Shown piece after piece: positions 46,001-56,833 of a DNA stretch of 64,000 bases; position 1 is the first letter of the stretch, and each line of letters starts with the position of its first letter. The notes beneath the pieces were generated by a model. It made no database searches, was not told where the DNA came from, and saw nothing but the letters and a program-made list of their open reading frames with translations. A program made the translations under genes and the position numbers. The stretch is from Bromus sterilis. Lineage: Eukaryota > Streptophyta > Magnoliopsida > Poales > Poaceae. The stretch spans positions 22,295,282 through 22,359,281 of the forward strand of contig OX465600.1 in assembly GCA_950022295.1 (NCBI GenBank), written 5' to 3'.

Positions 46001-48053
46001 TTATTAAAGTTATGCGTTAGTGACTACAGCTTTTACACTGAAAAGAGCACCATCAAATCTGTTGAAATGACACCATATTAGATGTGGTATGGACTGTTAA
46101 AACCATGTTGTCTTTTCTTAAAATTTGGGTATATGAGGCATATGTTTGACATACTCAAAACCCCAAATCAGATAAGTGCTACTTTGTTAAGGTTATGCCA
46201 AAAGTTTTGGTATTCCTCTATCACTACACAAAAGCAAAACTGTTTGCTGTTAAGAACAATGTATTTTGAAGAAAAATAGTTTCTTACAAAAGAGTGAGTG
46301 GGAGGACAGTGCAAATTGTCAAAGATTGTTGAATCTTTAGAGAAGTGCGCAGCTGAACCACACAGGTTAGACAAAAATCGTACAAACATTCATGATATGT
46401 AAAACGAGATATTGTTGTTCGACAATGATAAACCTGTGATATACAAAGAAGCGTTGATGGGCCCTGACTCCGGGATTTGGCTAAATGCCAAATAATCCGA
46501 GATAGTATCCATGGAAGTAAGTCAAGTTTTGAACTTGGTAGACCCTCGGAAAGACTAAAAGTCTGAAGAATATATATATGGATCTATAATTGATTCGGAT
46601 GAAATTGTTTTATCCATAAAGCTCAACTCGTTGGAAAATTGCTTTCTAGCAAGTTCAAAGGTTGACTACGGCGAAATAGTGTCGACCGTAGAAATGCTTT
46701 AGTCAGTTCGGGTTATACTAGCAATTACTACATATCTCATTTATAGGATATGGTAGAATGAACGTCAAAAACAAAGTTCCTACACGGAAATATAACAAAG
46801 GACGTATACGTGATACGACCGGAATGTTTTGTCGATTCAAAGGATGCTAAAATAGATGCAAGCCTTGGATATCCAGTGATGGACTGAAGCTAGCATAATG
46901 GAGTTGGAATTTTCGTTGTGATGAAATTGCGAAAAGAGTTTGTTTTCATCAGGAATAACGAAGATGCTTGAATATTCAAGAAACTAAGTGGGAGCTGAAT
47001 AATATTTCTAAAACCTTATGTAGATGACATATTGTTGATTGGAAATGATATAAATTTCTTGACACGAATAAGGACTTCGTTGGAAATAGTTTTCAGTTGA
47101 AGAATTTGGGCTGATATAGCATTAGGATTGAGCACAATGATCTATGTAGATAGTAAGTGCCTGATCATGCTAAGACCAACATTACATGTTGACATGATAC
47201 TAAAGTAGTTTAGTATGAAAACGCCAAGAAGAATGTTCTTGCCGAGGTCACGGTGAAAAATTATTTGCAGATATCAGTGTTCATGAACACAGATAATCAA
47301 AAACTCGTGAATTGAATTCCACTCACCTGTGTGTTTGGATTAATCATGTATACCATAATATGTAAAACGACCAGATATGTCCAACGCTCCAAAAGGTTGT
47401 GAGCAAGATACCAAAGTGATCAATATGTTGATCATTGGACAAACAATGAAAAGTTAAACTTATGATAGATAAGATTTGTTTCTCGGAAAATGGAGAGAAT
47501 GAAGAGCTTGTTGTAATGGGTTACACCAGCTGAATTTTTGATGTAAATAGTTACACCAATTCAGTCTTCATACTTACTCCGACCGATTTTCGATTTTAAT
47601 TGGGATTATGTGTTTCACACGTAAGGGTGGCGCAGTATGAAGGAACTTTGTCAAGTTCGATACTGTGGCGAATTCTATAACACTGGCTAAGTATATTGTT
47701 GCTTAAAGAAGTAACAAGGGAGGGTATTTTGAATCATCAGTTCATTTATGAACATGGTATGGTTTCCAAGATGCTTAAAGCTCATGGAACATTTATGAAT
47801 GATTTCATGACTTATTCTAAAGGAACCAAGGTCCTGCCAAATGATTCAAACATATACAAAGCTAAACTGATAAAATTAGTGAATTTTATGATAGCGTGGA
47901 AACGCGAAGATATGCAAGATACAAACGGGCCTGAAACATCAGATCCGATGCTGAAGTCTATACCACAAATGAAGCATGTATTACACCGGTATGCGATAGG
48001 TGTAAAATGCTCAAGCACTGATAATATTATTGACTCTAGTGCAAGTGGGAGAC
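43017..48053 (+). pseudogene. remains of the Copia gag-pol region
   Basis: After an untranslated leader with a CGACGACGTGAAG stretch, only scattered fragments can be read. Near 46460-46560 are remains of the start of the reverse transcriptase. At 47017-47050 is the catalytic YVDD followed by ILLIGND, and near 47930-48005 remains of the RNase H tail (LKSIPQMKH..). Stops and frame changes separate all of these, and gag, protease and integrase are not recognisable. The interior is shorter than expected for this group. The polypurine tract GCAAGTGGGAGAC at 48041-48053 is intact. Such an element can move only with proteins from a relative. Confidence 0.75.
48041..48053 (+). promoter_or_regulatory. 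Copia polypurine tract
   Basis: GCAAGTGGGAGAC lies directly against the 3' LTR and would prime plus-strand DNA synthesis. Confidence 0.8.
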
Positions 48054-50176
48054 TGTTGGAAATATGCCCTAGAGGCAATAATAAAATGTTATTATATATA
48101 TTTCCACGTTCGTAATTAATGTTTATATTTCTGTGCTATAATTGCAATGACCCTGACTATTCAGAAGAAAACTCACTTGCATGTGTGGAAATGTAAACAC
48201 CAAGAGTTCCTGGTTTAGCCTCTAAGACCAGCTCATGTGCTAACTGATGATTACGTTTTCTTAATCATGGACATTGTTCTTGTAACAAGGATGTCAGTAG
48301 CAATGGGAACATATTGTTAGCAGAACAATGATGTTGAACCGACCCCAGTATTGAATGATATACTTAGAGATCACATCGTAACTACGTTATAAGTCATATC
48401 ATGAAATGTTTTCATATACGTAATTCCTTAGACCATGAGAGTATCGAGTTGCTTCACACAGGAAGACATGCTTTGGTTCTTAGATGAATCCTCCCGTAAA
48501 TGGGAAGTAGTAAAATAAATTCTGGGTATGTCAGATGGTGTGGCTAGTGACTGTGATAGTTCAAGAATGGGATTTGGTCCTTCACGATGAAGAAGATATT
48601 CACTTCGGGCCCACTCGGTATGACGGTATCCATTATAGTCTGGCCAGACGCATTGTGATTCAGTCACGGGGATACCGGAATACGATAACGAGAAAAGGGA
48701 CAAACGAGCAAAGAGGATAACGAGTGGCTTGTGTTCAAAAGTTGTTACACATGGGTGCCAAACTTCTCTCCTCTAACTTTGTCATATATCGCGAAGCAAA
48801 GGGAATGGTACATGACTAAACATAATGGTTCACTCGAAGTTTCTTCGTGTATGTGCGGGAGTCAACATGGGTGTCCATGGCTCCGCTGTTGATTATTGGC
48901 TATTGACAAAAGGCTGTTGACCTATGTCCGGAAGATGTTCTGAGTCATGTCCGCATTATACCGAACCTATTTGGTCACACACTTAACGAGAAATAGTCTG
49001 TTAGAATACTAGTATGGTAGAAGGTTTAGTGGAAGCAAAGCAGAATAGTTCATACGGGTACCGGAAGTAGTTCCGGAGATTTATGGAATTGTTCATAAGG
49101 GCACCAGAAGTAGTTCTGGGTATTTAAGGATATGTCCGGATCACTCTGGAGTAGTCCCAGGTGGTTTCGAATCATATGAGAATGGTACTGGGGAAGTCCT
49201 GGATCAACCGGAATAGTTTCTGGATAATCGCTGGGCGTCCCGACAACCTTCGCGGTCATCGGGTGGCTTAAACTGTAACTCAGATGGTCTTGGAAACTAT
49301 CCGGATGGCTCCGGAATGTCCGAGAACGGTCTCGGAAGGTCCTGGAAGTGCTCCAGAAGTGTCCGGAATGTCCCGAAACGGTCCCGGTATGTCCCGGAAG
49401 GTCCCGGAAGCTTCTAGAAGGTCATGGAAGGTTCCGGAAGGTTCCGGGCTGTACCACCCACTCCCCTGCGCCCCTAGCCTTGGGGGGCAAGCCACCTAGG
49501 CTGCCCTGGCCGGCCAAGGGGTGGGGGGTGCACCAAGGGGAAGGAATCCTCCTCCAGGTGGAAAGTCCAACTCTCCAATATGGCAGGATTCCGGTGGGAA
49601 GGTTTGGGAGGTTTTGGGAGTCCAAGTTGGACTTCCCACCCCCCTTATTGTGCCCCAAGGGCCTCTTGGCCACCTATATAATGTGGGGGAGGGGTGGGGG
49701 GCGCAACACAATCAATCCCCAAGGCCTATGCGCCACCCTCCCTCCTCTAAACCCCGTTGCTCCACTTTTAGACCCCGGTTTAGACGCTGTTCTAGATCGG
49801 AATCCGTTAGGGTTTTCTCCCTCTAGTTTTCTCGGTGGCGTTCATCTCTGGACGGCGGAGCGCTGCTGGATTGCTGCTACGGGATGTGTGGATACTAATG
49901 GAGGGGTCGTACCTTCGACCCTTCTTCGAGGAGCTTGTTCATGGGACTTGTCCGTGGGACTAGATCGCTGGACTTGTTCGTGGGATTGATCGAGGGACTG
50001 TTCGTGGGAGAACTTGCGAGATCTACTTCCACTACGTCCACGAGCTTCACCAACTCTACTTCCGCTACATCGGTTGGTGAGCCATGACCTAAAACCTTGT
50101 ATGCAATCTTCTTGGATGATCTTGGGTTCTTGATTCGTAGGCCGAAATTTTTTGTTTTCTACTACGTTTCCCAACA
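48054..50176 (+). repeat. 3' LTR of the Copia element
   Basis: 2123 bp and nearly identical to the 5' LTR; it lacks 5 bp near position 48160 and 3 bp near 48580 relative to it. It ends TTTCCCAACA, where the 5' copy ends TTTCACAACA. Confidence 0.95.
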
Positions 50177-51330
50177 GATCCGACGGGGGATGGCCTTCAG
50201 GAGAGTCCGAGTCTGTTCAGTGGTAGCATTCGGAGCTTCCCCCTTGTCTGAGTCTTCTTCATCTTGTGCGTCAGCCTTGGGGGTCCCGACGGAGGAGCCA
50301 GCAGCGTTTTTCATCTTCTAAAGGCCGACCTTAAGTTCAGTCGGCGACCACAGTGATTCAGCAATTTTCAGGATTCCGAGCTTGAATGACAGGGCAACTC
50401 CCTTGATAACAGGAATGTGGGCCTCGGTGCCAATCAGGTATTCGTGCCGTGTCCAGACGTTGTCTTCAAGTTGGCAGGTCCCTCCGGCGGCAACGGTTTC
50501 TTCTCGGGACTTGGCTACGGCCGCATAGGCAGCTGCTTCAGATTCGGGCCAATCTTCTGTGTCACGAAAGAAAGTATGAGCAACAAGATAAAGGAGGAAA
50601 GCAATCGGAAAATGCGCTCGGCTGCAGGAAACACTCACCGCTCAGAAGGACGTCCATCTCGGTCATTGTCTCGCAGAAGCCTTTGGCTCGGCGGCGCAGT
50701 CGGGTGGTCTCTTCATAGCTGCGCTTCTCCAGTTCTTCAAACTTGGCGACGTGTTCGTCGCGATCCCGCCGAATCGAATCCCGCGCGGCAACTGCTTCAT
50801 CCCTCTCAGCTTGCAAGGCTTCTCGGGCAGAGACGGCAGCATCTCGCTTGGCAAGGAGACCATCACCAGTAGCCGTCACGGCAGCTATGTCGGCCAGATG
50901 TTTTCTCTCAAGGGCAGCCATCTCAGAACGAAGGCCCTGGATAGTCCGATTCAGATCAGTTTCTACCCCCTGCAGTCGGGTCACTTCTTCTTTGGCTTTG
51001 GCGAGAGCTGGGCGATGCTAGTTGAGTTCTGCAGTCAATTCAGCAATTCGGCCCTGAAGGTCATCTACCATGGGAGTAGAAACTAGAAGAGAGCATGAAT
51101 ACATGAGTACAAGAGCAATTGTTAAATCGGAGGAAAGACAGAAATATTATAGAGGTTACCTTTCAGTTTAACGATCTCGGCCGATTGATTGTTGACCTGC
51201 AGCTGGGCCTGGGCGAGAGTTCGGAGGCTGGCAGTGTAAGCATCAAGAAGCTTTTCGAAGACATCACGCTTTTCTTCCATCACAGCCTGAGAAGAATAAC
51301 AAGATGGAGTTAGAGATACAGCAGTCAGCA

Positions 51331-51830
51331 GAAGATCCGACTCGATTGCAAGCAATCGGCCCGAATCTCGGGGACTACACCCAGTGGGTGCACTTGCGCG
51401 CACCCAACAGAAGAAAAGTCTCCCGATTGAAGGAAGGCAAACGATAAAGCAAAAAGTGTGAAAGATCCGAACCGATTACTACCAATCGACCCGAATCTCT
51501 GGGACTACACCCAGTGGGTGCGCTTGCGCGCTCCCACCGGAAGAAAAGTCTCCCGATTGAAGGAAGGAAAAAGATAAAGCAAAAAGTGTGAAAGATCCGA
51601 ACCGATTGCTACCAATCGGCCCGAATCTCGGGGACTACACCCAGTGGGTGCGCGCGCACCCACCGGAAGAAAAGTCTCCCGATTGAAGGAAGGCAAAAGA
51701 TAAAGGAAAAATTGTGAAAGATCCGAACCGATTGCAACCAATAGGCCCGAATCTCGGGGACTACACCCAGTGGGTGCGCTTGCGCGCACCCACCGGAAGA
51801 AAAGCCTCCTGAGTAAAGGAAAGACATAAA
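51331..51830. repeat. 126-130-bp tandem repeat, four copies, in the antisense gene's third intron
   Basis: Units start at about 51331, 51461, 51591 and 51717 with AAGATCCGA and share GGGACTACACCCAGTGGGTG and AAAGTCTCCCGATTGAAGG. They fill the intron between 51849 and 51287. Confidence 0.9.
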
Positions 51831-54800
51831 AGGAAAGTCAAGAGTTTACCGTGTGGTGAGAGGTGAGCTGTTGGAGGTCCCGAGCAAGGGCATTGGCAAA
51901 TTCATTCACCCGACTCAGAGTAGTCATCACAGGGTCTTGAGGACGATGCGAGGCGTCAGGCTCGATGCCGACATGACGGGCGCGAGAATACTCGGCCCGG
52001 AACTGGTCCACCGAGCGCATAAGAATTTCCGACACAGAGGAGGTCGGCATTGGCACTAAAGCTTGAGCGGCGGTGGAAGCAGCAGCGGGAAAGGCTAGCG
52101 GCACCGGCGTCACCTGAGGGCCGGATGTGCTTGGTTGTGGTGGCGGCGCAGTCGGATGAGCTAAAGTGGAAGTGATATTTGCAACTGGCGGCAAGGTCGT
52201 TATCGTCGGTGGCGCGGACAAAACAACCGGTGGCACAGTTGTGGCGGTCGGCGGCGCCGACACCACAATGGGCAGTGGGCTCGTTATTGTTGGAAGCTCG
52301 AATGTGGCAGTCGGAGCAGGTATGGTCATGACAGTGGAGATCGGGTCGGAGCGGCATGGCGGAGATGGAGCAATCGGATCGACCGATTGCGTTCCTCTCC
52401 CGCAAGGAGCTCCCCGGTCAGCTGCGCTCTTGGAAGTCTTGGAGGCAATGGAAGAGGAAGAAGTCTTCTTGATCGCCTCCAGGCGGGCCTTCTTGGAGGA
52501 GCGATGAGAAGCAGGCGGACGTTGGTGGATGGCAGCAGCAGATGCGGCAGGCGAGATAACAGCGCTGGCACGAACAGGAACGCCAGCGTCGACGTCGTCA
52601 AGCCCAATCGGTTCCCTGAAAGAAGAAAGAGGAAGTGAATCAGTATAAGGAGGGACAGTAAGGTGCAAGGCGTGAAGATAAAAGCATACCAGACTGTTCT
52701 TGGTGCGCCAGAGGGCATCCGGCATCTCAGCGGGGCGACATCCAGCGGCGCCTGGGAAGTCGGCCTCCGGGTGGTCGTCACTTGGGGCTGTTTGCCCTTG
52801 CTGGCTGTCGGCGTGGCCTTAGCGACCTGGCTGGGAGCAGCACCAGCGGAGGAGCTGGTGGTTGAGGTGCGCTTAACCGGCGCCTTCAGAGTTTTGGTAC
52901 GAGGAGCTGCATCAGAACCATCAGCCTTTGAGACACTATGGTCATCGCTCCATTCAGCCAAAAATTGCTCAAGGGAAGGGTCAGGCGTACCCCCTTGAGC
53001 CGGCGGTCGGGTGTCGGTCCTCGGAGGGTTGGCGGCTTCGGCATCAGCGTCGTCGGCATCCATGGAGTCGGAGGATTCTCCGGAAGACTCGTCGTCATCA
53101 TCGTCATCGTCACCGGACTCGGCGGAAGGAACCTCGCCGTTATACTCAAAGTCGGCGGGGTCATCCTCCGCGCGGTCGGGGGCATACACGCCAGCCTCCT
53201 GGCCGTCCTCCATCAAGTTGGACTGGATAAAATGCTGGGAAAGAAGATAAAAGTAATCAGAGAAGCTGAGAGAAAAAGCAATCGGAAGAAAAAAGCAATT
53301 GGAGCATACCACAGGAGGCTTCTGCTGGCGAGTGAGGCAGTCAAGCCCGAAGCGGAAGGGGTTAGGCAAAGGGCTAGATGTGATAGCCCTCACTCTGGCG
53401 CAGAGGTCTTCCTTCTTCACCCGCCACGTGCAGAGCCGAGTGGGGTCTCGATGACCCGACATATCACAGAGGCGGTGCACTCGGCGCTGCAGGGGGAGAA
53501 TTCGAGCTTGAAGGAAAGCGGCTACCAGGTCGGTCGGGAGAAGTCCTTCCTGCTCTAGCTGGGCGACCCTGGCGACCTGGGCATCGACATCGCAGTCTCC
53601 GACGCCATGCTTCAGCGACCACTGATGCTTCTCAGTCGGCCGGGCGAGGGAGAACTCGGGCAGGTTCAGGAGATCGGGGCCTTGGTCAGGTGACTTGACG
53701 TAGAAGAATGAGGTCTGCCAATTCTTGCATGATTAGACGATCTCGGGACTCTTGTACCTCGGCTTGCCGACTGCGACGAGGAAACTGCCGCAGTCGGTCA
53801 TGTCAGTCGGGTACGTCGGCTCGCCACCTTCAATGGTGGATGGCACCACAGCTCCCGTCCGAGCATTGTGAGCTCGAAGATTGAAGAATCGCTTCCAGAG
53901 AGCGATGCTTGGACGGTAGCCGAGATATCCTTCGCAGAGTGTCACGAAACCGGAAAGAATCATGATGAAGTTGGCTTCGAGGTGGTGAGGTTGCAATCGG
54001 TGGAAGTCGAGGAATCCGCGGAAGAAGGTGCTGGCGGGAAGGCCGAATCCACGCTCGAAGTGAGCGAGGAATACAACCCTCTCGCCAGCACGCGCGCTGG
54101 GCACGACCTCGGCGCCGGGAATGCGCCATTCGACCTCCGCGGGCATCTTCCTGGCGCGAATCAGGGACTGAACGGCGCCGGCGGTGACCTGAGAGCCTTT
54201 CCAGCACCCGCGGCTCGCCTATGACACGTCTCCCCGTGGCGCCATGGCGTTCGCGGGCGGAGAGAAGAAGAGGGATGAGGAGCGCGAAGAGCAGCGGTGA
54301 GGAGTTACCGCGGAGGCGGCGGAGGCGGCGGAGAGCACGGGTCCGTGGCCGGAGCAGATCCAAGACGCAGAGGTCCGCGGTCGTAGGAGCGGCAGAGAGC
54401 TTCGCGCGGAGCGGCAATGGCGGAGAGGAGCGAGAGATGGAGGTTGAAGATGGCGTTTGGGAGAAGGAAGAGGCGAAGGCCCTCCCCTGTGGCTTATATG
54501 GGCGGCGGGGGAGGGGAGTGGGATGCATCTGCGACTGTGTGGCTTGGTGTGGCCTAGGGCACAGGAAGGGCAACCGACAAACCAGCGCAAACAATCCTGC
54601 GAGGCGTGCGACGTGGGGGTCGAGACCTGCAGTTACGTCAAGTCACGCGTGGGTCGTGGGTCCCGGCTCATTGACCGCATCCCGGAAGAATCGGAGGTAA
54701 CCGTTGGAGGGTAATCGGCGAAAGATTTCATTCTCGAAAAAGTGAAGACACGAATCGAAGGCGAACCAAATCCAATCGGACGAATTTCGGCCAGTCGAGT

Positions 54801-54929
54801 GTGATCTCCGAGTCGGTCGACGAACTCGGAAGAATGCACTTGATGAGGCCATGGCAATCGGAAGATATCAAAGGAAAGATTAAAAACTGCAAAGGCCCCG
54901 CGGTCAAAGTGACCGTGGGACCTTTACAG

Positions 54930-54942
54930 CTTTAGGGGCTAC
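54930..54942 (+). promoter_or_regulatory. polypurine tract of the inner Gypsy
   Basis: CTTTAGGGGCTAC abuts the 3' LTR, matching in position and form the polypurine tract of the outer Gypsy (CTTGGGGGCTAC on the minus strand). Confidence 0.75.
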
Positions 54943-55955
54943 TGTCGGGGGATTGGTACCCGGGTAGGCTAACCCAAGCGGAAGCAACCTTTCAAGACAA
55001 GGACGGACCGATTGGGCCGCAGCTGGGCCGAGCTGGGCAAATGTACGGCCGATTGTTACTAGGCAATCAGCCGTACCGAATGCCAGCAGTCGGTCCAGGC
55101 GAAATCGGTCCACCCTTCCTTCACCAAGATGATCGTCCGGTTGGTCCACAGCTGGGCCGAGATAGATACTTGGAAGGCCGATTGCCCAGAGCAATCGACC
55201 TTACCAAGAACTAACAGTCGGCCCAGGCGCAATCGGAACAACCTACTCCCCTTGGAGGAACTCGGCCTCGACGCCAGTCGGTGGTATGATTACGAGGCCA
55301 TAAATGCAGTATCCCGAGATATCTGGGTGGCAGGAAGGCCAACTCATGTCAAAGATCTGGAGGAGATACGGTGTCGACCTCTCCGCCGATTCCGCGGACC
55401 GGGCGACAAGACCGCACCTCCTAGCTCCACTATTCATCCCTATGCCCTATGGGTCTACAACATGGGCCGCCGCTCGTAGGATCCGGATCACCCGGAGAGG
55501 AGCAGTCGGTGGGCCCAGGCCGATTAGAGGATGACAGCTGGGCCCATTCGGCAATGAAGTTACCGAAGTACCCTGGGCTCACACTATAAGAGCCAGGGTA
55601 CCCCTCCTGCGTGAGGGACGACCCGCTCTGGATCACCATTACTCACCTTCCCCTCAGTTCATTCACTGCTTATAGTTACTCCTCAGGGACGCAGGAGAGA
55701 GCCTTACCCACGGCGGCGGTGCTCACCTTCCCCTGAGAAGATAGAGAAGCAGTTATTGTAGACAGAGCATTGATATATAAGAGACAAGCAGGAGTAGGGG
55801 TGTTATCTCTCCGGAGAGCCCCGAACCTGGGTACATCGTGGTGTCCTCCACCGTGTTTGTGCCCAACCCGATTCCGGCACCATCGACATTCTCTCCCTCG
55901 CGTCTTCCCCTCACTTTAGCCATCCCATGGCATCTGACGTCACATATCGACGACA
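54943..55955 (+). repeat. 3' LTR of the inner Gypsy
   Basis: 1013 bp, equal in length to the 5' LTR, differing by substitutions only. It is followed by the GCGAC target duplication and the resumption of the outer Gypsy. Confidence 0.95.
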
Positions 55956-55960
55956 GCGAC

Positions 55961-56833
55961 ACTCGGGCGTCTCTCGGAAGAGGTGGACTGAGGCCTCGGG
56001 AGGCGTGTCTTAGGGTAAAAAGGCCTTAAACCCCATATGTAACCAGATCTGTAAAGTTTGATATTTAAAGCATCAGTTGATGAGCTTTAAATCATATCCC
56101 ATGGGATATCAATTCTTTACCCCTCACACCGTATCATGCTAATAATCTGGCAATCTGCATCAGAGACGGATTATAAGCGATTTTGCTTGTTCGGAATTTC
56201 TTCTGTGATGCCTACTAGAACTAGTTCGGGATCTTTCGAAGGTGGCTTCCTGACTTAGCAGTTCCGAATGCTGACTTACTCGGATTGATCTTAATGGTCC
56301 TTTTCCGAGTGGTGACTTATTCAGAACAGATTTAGAGTGATGAGATCCTTTTCCGAGTTGCGGCTTATTCGGAAAGGTCATTTGCCTATTTTTCTTCCGA
56401 GTTGAGATCCTGTTTTGGAGACATCATTTTAAGGGTTTTTTACTTCCGAGCTGTGCCAACTTAAATTTTTTTTGTATGTCTTGCTTCCAAGTTGTTTTTC
56501 CATGGGAGCGAATCTTTTTTCTGTCAGATATTCTGTCAGAGCGGTTCCTCGATTTCCGCGCCCGTCAGTTATTCTACCATTAACTGCACGCCTTTTAAGG
56601 AGGCTAGATTTGGGGGACCGCAACAGGCGCCCTCATTAAGTGCCTTGAAAACTGCGTGAGCCTTCTCCTCGCATCTATAAATATGACTTCCTCTTTCTTC
56701 CTCCTCAGTACAGCGCTCGCTCCTGCTTCTTCTCTACCGGTGTTCTTCTAAGTTGAGAGCTTCTCCTCCCGTTGGTGACTTTCCAGGTCTTCTTCGAACC
56801 GACAGGGCTCCCTTCTGCGTGTCCCCTGGCATC
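55961..56833. other. outer Gypsy internal region upstream of its antisense gene
   Basis: It contains repeats of TTCCGAGT-GxGxCTTATTCGGA (about 56220-56420). A TATA box (ATCTATAAATATG, about 56672) is well placed to drive the plus-strand gene starting at 56834; a transcript would begin near 56705. No other coding region was seen. Confidence 0.6.

Larger units (their letters stand above)
40870..50176 (+). mobile_element. Angela/WIS/BARE-type Copia retrotransposon, 9.3 kb, coding region decayed
   Basis: LTRs start TGTTGGAAATATGCCCTAG and end CAACA, the signature of the BARE-1/WIS/Angela group of Triticeae. The target duplication is GATCC (40865-40869 and 50177-50181), inside the last exon of the antisense gene of the host Gypsy. 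The LTRs are 2131 and 2123 bp, with about 15 substitutions and two small indels between them by eye. The 5-kb interior has no intact gag or pol. Confidence 0.95.
40484..54245 (-). pseudogene. six-exon antisense gene of the inner Gypsy, interrupted by Copia and four stops
   Basis: Read on the minus strand, exons 54245-53310, 53234-52690, 52615-51850, 51286-51160, 51082-50639 and 50556-40484 (the last split by the Copia element) have GT..AG borders. Their lengths stay in phase throughout: about 1192 codons when the Copia and one target copy are left out. In-frame stops are at 54221-54219, 53735-53733, 51020-51018 and 50320-50318; there is no frameshift. Exon 1 carries the 'putative gypsy type transposon' (Transposase_28-like) domain (VVFLAHFERGF, GFVTLCEGYLG, CKNWQTSFFYVK). 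Then follow a very acidic stretch (GDDDDDDDESSGESSD), Ser/Pro/Thr-rich sequence, a long coiled coil (EEVTRLQGVETDLNRTI..) and a conserved-looking C-terminus. The function is unknown. The family is found in grass Gypsy elements, and a relative lies at 56834. Confidence 0.8.
34938..55955 (+). mobile_element. inner Gypsy retrotransposon, 21 kb including a nested Copia
   Basis: Two LTRs of exactly 1013 bp, both starting TGTCGGGGGATTGG and ending CGACA, bound the element. The target duplication is GCGAC at 34933-34937 and 55956-55960. A primer-binding site and a polypurine tract are in place. By eye the LTRs differ at about 23 positions (roughly 2%). Without the Copia the element is about 11.7 kb. 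The sense strand holds gag and integrase only; the antisense strand holds a large spliced gene. No chromodomain is seen after the integrase, which fits a non-chromovirus (Tat-like) lineage. Confidence 0.95.

Noticed and set aside
51331..51830. CRISPR-like array
   Set aside because: Units are 126-130 bp direct repeats without unique spacers, inside a plant retrotransposon intron.
53000..54600. Plus-strand open frames opposite the antisense gene exon 1-2
   Set aside because: The minus strand gives recognisable domain motifs and in-phase splice joints; the plus-strand frames are shadows without domains.
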